Source: Caulobacteraceae bacterium
GTDB taxonomy: Bacteria; Pseudomonadota; Alphaproteobacteria; Caulobacterales; Caulobacteraceae
Direction of reading: 5' to 3'
Assembly (NCBI GenBank): GCA_947479185.1
Contig: CANJYY010000035.1
Coordinates: forward strand, 1 to 13,117
DNA: 13,117 nt
Shown: positions 6,454-13,117 of the stretch, piece by piece
Position numbering within the stretch: the first letter of the stretch is position 1
How the letters are laid out: the number at the start of each line of letters is the position of its first letter
Notes under the pieces: generated by a model
Seen by the model: only the letters and a program-made list of their open reading frames with translations
Told to the model about the DNA's origin: nothing
Database searches by the model: none
Translations under genes and position numbers: made by a program

Positions 6454-7284
6454 ATGACCCGCCCCTTTCTCAAGATGAACGGCCTTGGCAACGACTTCGT
6501 CGTGGTCGAGGCGCGGGACGAGCCCTTCCGGCCGACGCCGGATGAGGCGCGGGCCATCGCCGACCGCAAGTCCGGCGTTGGCTGCGACCAGTTGATCGGC
6601 ATCGAGCCGACGACCCGCGCCGACGCCTTCATGCGCATCTGGAACGCCGACGGCGGCGAGGTCGACGCCTGCGGCAACGCCACGCGCTGCGTCGCCTGGC
6701 TGATGATGGAGGCCACGGGTCGCGACGACGTGGTCATCGAGACCGAGGCCGGTCTGCTGGCCGCGACCCGCGCCGAGGGCGAAAAGCGCGTGTCCGTCGA
6801 CATGGGCCTGCCGGAGCTGCGCTGGGACCGTATCCCGCTGGCCGAGGAGATGGACACCAGGGGCATCGAGCTGCAGGTCGGCCCGATCGACGCCCCGCAC
6901 CTGCACACGCCGGGCGCGGTCAGCATGGGCAATCCGCATGTGGTGTTCTTCGTCGACGAGGAGCCGAGCGACGCCCTGGTCAGGGGCTCGGGCAGTCTGA
7001 TCGAGCACCACCCGATGTTCCCGCAAGGGGTCAACGTCGGCTTCGCTTACGTGAAGGCCCCCGACCGCATCCGCCTGCGCGTCTGGGAGCGCGGCGCCGG
7101 CCTGACGAAAGCCTGCGGCACCGGCGCCTGCGCCGCCCTCGTCGCCTGCGCCCGCCGCGGCCTGACCGGCCGCTCCGCCACCATCGAGATGGACGGCGGC
7201 GAACTGCACATCGACTGGCGCGAGTCCGACGGCCACGTGATCATGACCGGCCCCGTGGCGCTGGAGTTCACCGGCCGGCTCTAG
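6454..7284 (+). CDS. dapF: Diaminopimelate epimerase
   Basis: The 276-residue enzyme converts LL- to meso-diaminopimelate in the cytoplasm without a cofactor, supplying lysine and the peptidoglycan cross-link residue. It opens with FLKMNGLGNDFVVVE, the standard DapF start. The two catalytic cysteines are visible: Cys73 in DACGNATRC and Cys221 in KACGTGACAA. Length is normal for the family. The ATG at 6454 is preferred over Met8, which would remove the first beta-strand. The gene diverges from the K+ channel (51-bp gap) and ends only 3 bp from the convergent thpR stop, so read-through from both sides is possible. It is not next to other lysine genes here. Confidence 0.97.
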   Translation: MTRPFLKMNGLGNDFVVVEARDEPFRPTPDEARAIADRKSGVGCDQLIGIEPTTRADAFMRIWNADGGEVDACGNATRCVAWLMMEATGRDDVVIETEAGLLAATRAEGEKRVSVDMGLPELRWDRIPLAEEMDTRGIELQVGPIDAPHLHTPGAVSMGNPHVVFFVDEEPSDALVRGSGSLIEHHPMFPQGVNVGFAYVKAPDRIRLRVWERGAGLTKACGTGACAALVACARRGLTGRSATIEMDGGELHIDWRESDGHVIMTGPVALEFTGRL

Positions 7285-7287
7285 GGC

Positions 7288-7821
7288 CTACAGCCGGTAC
7301 TCGCGCTCCAGCACATACCGCGTGCCCTCGCCGGTCTGGTGGGTCGAATAGAGTCCGAACCGGTCGACGGCGAAGGGCGGCGACTGCAGCAGGCTGTTGG
7401 CCTGGATCCAGGCCGCCACGTCGGCCGGTTCAGGCCGGCGCAGATAGGCCAGCGTGACATGCGGCCGATAGGCCCGGCTGTCGGCGGCCATCTTCGCCCG
7501 CCGCGCGGCGGTCTCGCAGCGCCCGGCCAGCGTCCGCAGCGGCGCGCTCTCGGCCGCGCCGGCCCAGACGGCGTGGATGTCCGGCCCCTCGCCGAAGGCC
7601 CCGACGCCGTCCAGGGTCAGGCCGAACGGCGCGCCGGTGATCCGCTCCAGCTCCAGGTCGAGGTCCTCGGCGACCCGCTCCTGCACGTCGCCGAAGAACC
7701 GCAGCGTGATGTGCAGCGCCTCCAGCGGCCGCCACCGCGCGCCCGGCAGCCCGTGCTGGCGCCGCAGCAGCGGCGCGCCGATGTCGTCCGGAACAGCGAT
7801 GGCGGCGAACAGGCGGATCAT
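7288..7821 (-). CDS. thpR: RNA 2',3'-cyclic phosphodiesterase (2'-5' RNA ligase family)
   Basis: This 177-residue protein of the 2H phosphoesterase family has both signature motifs, HITL (37-40) and HVTL (121-124). Their histidines form the active site that opens 2',3'-cyclic phosphate ends of RNA; the same fold has been reported to make 2'-5' RNA links in vitro. The N-terminus MIRLFAAIAVP is typical of ThpR, and length is normal. It is cytoplasmic. It lies downstream of the aldo/keto reductase on the same strand but is separated from it by a repeat element, and it probably has its own promoter. In vivo substrate in bacteria is not settled. Confidence 0.93.
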   Translation of the reverse strand: MIRLFAAIAVPDDIGAPLLRRQHGLPGARWRPLEALHITLRFFGDVQERVAEDLDLELERITGAPFGLTLDGVGAFGEGPDIHAVWAGAAESAPLRTLAGRCETAARRAKMAADSRAYRPHVTLAYLRRPEPADVAAWIQANSLLQSPPFAVDRFGLYSTHQTGEGTRYVLEREYRL

Positions 7822-7827
7822 GCGGTC

Positions 7828-7833
7828 AGCATA
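7828..7833 (-). promoter_or_regulatory. Possible -10 box of thpR
   Basis: TATGCT on the minus strand ends six bases before the thpR ATG, the same geometry as at dapF, and again no Shine-Dalgarno is visible. The only -35-like hexamer, TTGCAA at 7853-7848, would leave a 14-bp spacer, which is too short, so this is tentative. Confidence 0.25.
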
Positions 7834-7861
7834 GCAAAATGTGGTCGTTGCAATCCCCTGT

Positions 7862-7966
7862 CGTCATCGTCGGGCTTGTTCCGACGACCCATGAACACCC
7901 AGCCATCAGATGATCATCGGTTCGGCAACTAGGCCTTGGGTCCTCGCGACAAGCGCGAGGATGACG
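7862..7966. repeat. Nested inverted-repeat element (two hairpin arms)
   Basis: Two 30-base arms, 7862-7891 and 7937-7966, are inverted copies of each other (25 of 30 positions match) separated by 45 bp. Each arm is itself a hairpin: left 7867-7874 pairs with 7880-7887, right TCCTCGCG (7941-7948) with CGCGAGGA (7954-7961), each with a 5-nt loop. Outer ends are CGTCAT / ATGACG. A 10-bp palindrome GATGATCATC lies between (7909-7918). It sits between the aldo/keto reductase stop and the thpR start. It looks like a dispersed miniature element and may end transcription of the reductase gene. Confidence 0.65.
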
Positions 7967-7993
7967 GGGAAGGTATTGCAACGGAGGGAAATA

Positions 7994-9046
7994 CTACGGA
8001 CAGGGGTTGGGCCGCCGCACGTGGATCGCGTCAACGGCCTGGTCGAGTTCATCGGTCCAGGTCAGGTCGAAGGCGTCGATGTCGGTCTTGAGCTGTTCCA
8101 TCGAGGTCGCGCCGATGATCGTCGCGGTGACGAACGGGCGGCTGTCGCAGAACTTCAGCGCCAGCTGGGTAGGGTCCCAGCCGTAGGCCTGCGCGAGGGC
8201 GACATAGGCGCGGACGGCCTCCTCGGCGCCGGGGCCTTCATAGCGCTGCATGCGGTTGTAGAGGGTCTTGCGCGCGCCGGGGGGCAGGGCCCCGTCGAGG
8301 TACTTGCCGGTCAGCACGCCCTGGCCGAGCGGCGAATAGGCCAGCAGCCCGACCTGTTCGCGCATGGCGATCTCGGCCAGGCCGAACTCGAACACCCGGT
8401 TGGCCAGGTGATAGGCGTTCTGGATCGAGGCGATGCGCGGCAGCCCGCGCCGGTTCGACTCCTCGAGGAACCGCATCACGCCCCAGGGAAACTCGTTGGA
8501 CACGCCGATGTGGCGGATCCGGCCGGCCCGGACATGGACCTCCAGCGCCTCGAGGATGGTCTGGAAGGACTCGTAGTCCTGCTCGTAGTCCTTGAAGGTC
8601 ATGCCGCCAAAGGTGCGGATCGGCCGGTCGGGCCAGTGCAACTGGTAGAGGTCCAGATAGTCGGTCTGCAGCCGCTTCAGTGATCCGGCCACGGCCTCAT
8701 CGATCTGCGCCCGGGTCTGGCGCGGCACGGCGCCGTCCGCCCGCAGCCAGCTCATCCCGCCGAAGGCCGCGCCGCGACCGGCGACCTTCGAGGCCAGCAC
8801 GATCTTGTCGCGCTTGCCGCTCTTGGCCAGCCAGGTTCCGATGTAGCGCTCGGTAGAGCCCTGGGTCTCGGGTGTCGGCGGCGATGCGTACATCTCGGCC
8901 GTGTCCCAGAAGTTCACGCCGCGCTCGAGCGCGTAGTCCATCTGGGCGTGGGCCTCGGCCTCGGTGTTCTGTGAGCCCCAGGTCATGGTGCCCAGGCACA
9001 CGCGACTGACATCGAGGCCGGTCCGGCCCAGTTTCGAATACTGCAT
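7994..9046 (-). CDS. tas: NADP(H)-dependent aldo/keto reductase, Tas-like
   Basis: This 350-residue cytoplasmic oxidoreductase has a TIM-barrel AKR fold. The N-terminus MQYSKLGRTGLDVS and the run LGTMTWGSQNTEAEAH strongly resemble E. coli Tas. The catalytic tetrad can be placed: Asp48 and Tyr53 in FWDTAEMY, Lys87 in ASKV, His137 in LHWPD. DYLDLYQLHWP and IRHIGVSNE are further family motifs. The family reduces aldehydes and ketones; the natural substrate is unknown. A G-rich stretch a few bases before the ATG (GGGGGA) can act as a Shine-Dalgarno. It lies downstream of tesA on the same strand, but a 110-bp repeat element lies between, so it is probably a separate unit. Confidence 0.94.
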   Translation of the reverse strand: MQYSKLGRTGLDVSRVCLGTMTWGSQNTEAEAHAQMDYALERGVNFWDTAEMYASPPTPETQGSTERYIGTWLAKSGKRDKIVLASKVAGRGAAFGGMSWLRADGAVPRQTRAQIDEAVAGSLKRLQTDYLDLYQLHWPDRPIRTFGGMTFKDYEQDYESFQTILEALEVHVRAGRIRHIGVSNEFPWGVMRFLEESNRRGLPRIASIQNAYHLANRVFEFGLAEIAMREQVGLLAYSPLGQGVLTGKYLDGALPPGARKTLYNRMQRYEGPGAEEAVRAYVALAQAYGWDPTQLALKFCDSRPFVTATIIGATSMEQLKTDIDAFDLTWTDELDQAVDAIHVRRPNPCP

Positions 9047-9062
9047 TGATCCCCCGTTCGGT

Positions 9063-9172
9063 GCGTCCTTCGAGACGCTCGCTTCAAGCTCGCTCCTCAG
9101 GATGACGAGCCGTGGTGCAAAATGTCCGTCATGGTGAGGAGCGATCCCGCAGGATCGCGTCTCGAACCACGC
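9063..9172. repeat. Second inverted-repeat element between tesA and the reductase gene
   Basis: Two arms, 9063-9107 and 9127-9172, are imperfect inverted copies, again with CGTCAT-type ends facing each other. The right arm folds well: GGT (9133-9135) with ACC (9166-9168), GAG with CTC, and GCGATCC (9141-9147) with GGATCGC (9152-9158) around a CGCA loop. The left arm has an equivalent outer stem, CCT (9067-9069) with AGG (9099-9101), but a weaker centre. It lies 3' of tesA and 5' of the reductase gene. It is a different family from the element at 7862 but shares its end sequence. Confidence 0.6.
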
Positions 9173-9185
9173 AATCCGGTTGACG

Positions 9186-9833
9186 TTATCTCCGGGTCGC
9201 CAGCGCCTTCGCCACCACCGGCGCGAGCCTGGCGGCGATGATATTGACGCCGCTGGCGTTGGGATGGATGCCGTCCCGCTGGTTCAGCCGCGGCACGCCG
9301 GCCACGCCCTCCAGCAGGTTCGGGTAGAGGGCCACCCGGTGCTGTGCGGCCAGCGCCGGATAGACGGCCCCGAACTCGCGGGCATAGCCGCGGCCGATGG
9401 CCGTCGGCGCGGTCAGGCCCGCCAGCACGACCGTGATCCCGCGCGCCTGCAGCCGGCGGATGATGCGGTCGAGATTGGCCTTCGTCTGTTTCGGGTCGAG
9501 CCCCTGCAGCAGGTCGTTTCCGCCGAGGGCCACGACACAGACGGCCGTGTCGGCCTGGACGCTGAAGTCGACGCGCGCCGCGCCGCCTGCGCTGGTGTCG
9601 CCGCTGACCCCGGCCGCCCGCACGCGCGTTCCCGGCGCCAGCTTCGCCAGATCCGCCTCCAGTCGCGCCGGCAGGGCCTCGCGCGCGGGCAGGCCGTAGC
9701 CGGCGGTGATCGAGTCGCCGAGCATGGTGACGATGCGCGGCCGGCCCGCGGCGACGGCGGGCGTCGCCGCCGCCCCGAGGATGAGGGCGCCGAAAACGCG
9801 GCGTGTGACGGGTCCGTAAGGTGTGCTGGCCAT
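9186..9833 (-). CDS. tesA: TesA-like GDSL esterase/lysophospholipase, exported
   Basis: This 215-residue SGNH hydrolase shows all four family blocks: GDSI with the nucleophile Ser41, AGVSGDTS (around Gly78), GGND (104-107), and DGIHPN with Asp187 and His190. The family hydrolyses acyl esters and thioesters, including lysophospholipids. The N-terminus has TRRVFGALILGAAATPAVAA, a twin-arginine-type signal (Arg11-Arg12) with a likely cut near residue 29, so it is placed in the periplasm. It is divergent from ybbA-ybbP, as in E. coli, where TesA works with the YbbAP transporter on membrane-derived lipids. The gap to ybbA is 18 bp if the longer ybbA start is used, so the promoters must overlap coding DNA. 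Function is confident; partnership is inferred from synteny. Confidence 0.93.
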   Translation of the reverse strand: MASTPYGPVTRRVFGALILGAAATPAVAAGRPRIVTMLGDSITAGYGLPAREALPARLEADLAKLAPGTRVRAAGVSGDTSAGGAARVDFSVQADTAVCVVALGGNDLLQGLDPKQTKANLDRIIRRLQARGITVVLAGLTAPTAIGRGYAREFGAVYPALAAQHRVALYPNLLEGVAGVPRLNQRDGIHPNASGVNIIAARLAPVVAKALATRR

Positions 9834-9851
9834 GGCTACGCCCTATGTAGG

Positions 9852-10591
<740 letters not shown>

Positions 10592-10592
<1 letters not shown>

Positions 10593-13117
10593 TGCCGCCC
10601 TTGCAGATGCCATTGTCGCTCCGCTTCGCCCTGCGCGAGCTGCGCTCCGGCGTGGCCGGCTTCCGCATCTTCCTCGCCTGCCTGGCGCTGGGCGTGGCGG
10701 CCATCGCCGCCGCCGGCTCGACGGCCGAGGCCTTCCGCGCCGGCCTCGCCGTCCAGGCCCGCGAGATTCTCGGCGGCGACCTGCGCGTGACCATCGACCG
10801 GCGCATGTTCACCCCGGCCGAACAGGCCCGCTTCAACGCCCTGGGCAAGACCGCCTTCTCCGCCGCCGCTTCCGCCATGGCCGAGGCCCCGTCCGGCGAC
10901 CGCCGGCTGGTCGAGCTGCGCGGCGTGTCGGACACCTATCCGCTGGCCGGCAAGGTCGAGCTGCAGGGCGCGCCCTCGCTGGCCGCCGCCTTCGCGCCGG
11001 ACGGCGACGCCAGTGGGGCCGTTGTCGAACAGGCCCTGCTCGACCGGCTGCACCTGAAGCTCGGCGACCGCTTCCTGATCGGCGAGGCGCCGTTCATCGC
11101 CCGCGCCGTGCTCGTCCAGGAGCCCGACCGTCTGGGGCGCGGCTTCGGTCTCGGCCCGCGCGTGCTGACCACGCTGGCAGCGGTCCAGAACGGCGGCTTC
11201 CTTCAGCCGGGCATGCCGGGCACGAACGAGGCCGTGCGTATCGCGCTCAAGCCGCAATACGCCACCAATGCCGGCGTCGAGACCCTGGTGAAGACGCTCA
11301 AGGCGGACGGCTTCGAGGCGCGCGGCCGCAACGACGCCGCGGGCGGGTTCAAGCGGCTGATCGACCAGCTGGAATACTTCCTCGGCTTCATCGGCCTGGC
11401 CTCGCTGGTCGCCGGCGGCCTGGGCGTCGCCGGCGCGGTCTCGGCCTATCTCGAACAGCGCAAGCCCTCGATCGCCGTGCTCAAGGCGCTGGGCGCCGAG
11501 GGAGCGCTGATCCGCAATCTCTACCTGATCCAGATCGCCGTGCTGTCAGCCTTGGGCGTAGCCATTGGCCTGGCGATCGGCGCGGCCGCGCCCCTGGTGC
11601 TGGGCGAGCTGGCGAAGGACCAGCTGCCCGTGCCGGCCCTGTTCGCCGTCTATCCGATGCCGCTCGCCAAGGCGGCGCTGTTCGGCCTGCTGGCCGCCGC
11701 CGCCTTCAGCCTGGCCCCGCTGGCCCGGGCCCGGGCGACGCCGCCATCCTCGCTGTTCCGCCGCGACCTGACCGGCCGACTGGCCTTCGGGCCGGAGGTG
11801 GTCATCGCCATCCTCGCCGGTCTCGGTCTGGCGGGTCTCGCTATCGTCACCGCCCCGACGCCGGTGGCGGCCGGGATCATGATCGCCGGGGTGGCCTTCG
11901 CCTTCGGCCTGCTCTGGGCGTTGGGACGCGGCGCGGCGCTGCTGGCGGGACGGCTGCGCGGCGTCGCCCGCGGCGCGGTGCGCATCGGCATCGCCAATCT
12001 GGCCGGACCGCGCTCCGCGGCCCGCACGGCCGCCCCGGCCATCGGCCTCGGCGTCGCCCTGCTGGCGGCCGTGGTGCTGATCCAGTCCAGCCTGCTGGCC
12101 CAGGTCAGCGAGGTGGCGCCCAAGACTGCCCCGGCCATGGTCTTCACCGAGATTCCCGGAGACCGCGCCGCCGAATTCGATGTCGCCGTCGGCAAGGCCT
12201 TCGGCGTTCCCCTGACCGACCGGAACTGGCTGCGCGCGCCGTTCACCACCGGCCGCATCACCCGGGTGAAGGGCGAGCTGGTCGACCTCAAGCGCATCAA
12301 GGACAGCGAACGCTGGGCCTATGACAACGACATCCAGATCTCGGTCATCGGCCCCGAGCCGAAGGAGTCCGGCGTCGTCACCGGCCGCTGGTGGCCGGCC
12401 GCCTACGCCGGCGAGCCGGTCATCGCCATGGAGGCGGACGCCGCCGCGGGGGCGGGACTGAAGGTCGGCGACAGCCTGACCCTCAATGTGCTGGGCCGCG
12501 AGATCGACGTGAAGATCGCCGTGTTGCGCAAGGTCGACTGGGGCGGCTTCGGCCCGGCCTTCCCGATCATCATCACTCCGTCGGCGCTGGAGGGCGCGGT
12601 CCTGCCGCAGGTGGCCATCGCCAGGGCCGACAAGGTCCAGGAAGCGGCCGTCACCCGCGCGCTCGGCCGGGACTTTCCGATGGTCAATGTGATCAGCGTG
12701 CGCGAGCAGCTGGAAGCGGCGACCGAGATGCTCGACCGCCTCGTGCTGGCGGTGCAGGGCGCGGCCTCGGTGGCGGCGCTGGCCGGGCTGCTGGTGCTGG
12801 CGGGGGCCATCGCCGCCGGGGCCCGGGCCCGGGCCCGCGAGGCCGCGACGCTCAAGGTGCTCGGCGGTTCGCGGCTGCAGATCCTCACCGCCTACGGGGT
12901 CGAATACGGCGCGGTCGGGCTGATCGCCGGTCTCGCCGGCGTGGCCCTCGGCTACGCCGCCGCCTGGCCGGTGGTGGTCAAGGTGTTCGAGGCCAAATGG
13001 AGCGTCGACTGGGCCGGGGTCGGGACGCTGCTGGGCGCGGCGGTCGGTCTCGCCACGCTCGGCGGTCTTCTGGCGGCGATGCAGGCCCTGTCCAAGCGGC
13101 CGGCGCCGGTCCTGAGG
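10592..13117 (+). CDS. ybbP: FtsX-type ABC permease, YbbP family (3' end cut)
   Basis: There are 842 codons open to the window edge with no stop; the last residues RPAPVLR look like the usual C-terminal tail, so only a few residues are probably missing. About ten membrane segments are visible: near 24-44, 264-285, 311-333, 360-380, 403-420, 425-446, 480-505, 724-746, 772-795 and 808-830. Two large extracytoplasmic regions (about 45-260 and 506-720) lie between them. The duplicated layout and the SIAVLKALGA / AATLKVLGG helices after the membrane segments are typical of FtsX permeases that use energy for periplasmic work rather than transport across the membrane. With YbbA it forms the ATPase-permease pair, and TesA is the likely periplasmic partner. 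The start ATG overlaps the ybbA stop by one base. Confidence 0.92.

Noticed and set aside
6403..7236. N-terminal extension of the K+ channel frame across dapF (545 residues in total)
   Set aside because: The extra part is antisense to dapF, is low-complexity, and places no recognisable domain before the first channel helix. The Met at 6402 explains the protein fully.
7862..7966. CRISPR array or structured ncRNA gene
   Set aside because: There are only two inverted copies, not direct repeats with regular spacers, and no promoter pointing into the element was found.
7910..8683. Plus-strand 257-codon frame opposite the aldo/keto reductase
   Set aside because: It is antisense to a gene with a complete AKR catalytic tetrad, has no domain, and starts within the repeat element.
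9180..9851. Upstream extension of ybbA (470 residues in total)
   Set aside because: It is antisense to tesA, which has all SGNH blocks; the ABC domain needs none of the extension.

Overview
The window is a 13.1-kb piece of a high-GC bacterial chromosome. The gene set, the two tandem secreted S9 peptidases, genes with almost no 5' leader and the nested intergenic palindromes all suggest an alphaproteobacterium, most likely Caulobacterales (Caulobacter/Phenylobacterium/Brevundimonas type). This placement is inferred from gene content and style, not from a marker gene. The region looks like ordinary chromosome: no phage, transposase, tRNA, rRNA or CRISPR array was seen, and no clearly new biological system. 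No gene-free stretch exceeds 300 bases.

Left part (1-1253): the 3' end of oxyR (peroxide sensor with both redox cysteines) ends at 370 and is followed by a 27-nt palindrome. Next is a PadR-family repressor with a histidine-rich N-terminus, resembling the E. coli metal-responsive regulator YqjI. Its promoter carries three GATATATC palindromes, which fits autoregulation. A 177-bp cluster of hairpins fills the convergent gap that follows.

Centre-left (1254-5491, minus strand): two paralogous exported prolyl-oligopeptidase-family (S9) serine peptidases form a tight operon with a 2-bp gap and a candidate promoter at 5522-5549. Upstream lies a six-helix K+ channel with a C-terminal zinc ribbon (minus strand) and its own candidate terminator.

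Centre (6403-9046): dapF (lysine/peptidoglycan precursor synthesis) diverges from the channel gene; its best promoter would make a leaderless mRNA. It converges on thpR (RNA 2',3'-cyclic phosphodiesterase). A Tas-like aldo/keto reductase lies upstream of thpR, separated from it by a nested inverted-repeat element.

Right part (9047-13117): after a second inverted-repeat element comes tesA (GDSL esterase with a Tat-like signal), divergent from ybbA (ABC ATPase) and ybbP (large FtsX-type permease, cut by the window edge a few residues before its likely end). The tesA / ybbA-ybbP arrangement is the same as in E. coli and suggests an envelope lipid-handling unit in which YbbAP acts with TesA.

The observations most worth following up are the PadR operator cluster, the two palindromic elements whose paired arms differ by compensating base changes, the zinc-ribbon K+ channel, and the leaderless dapF promoter.
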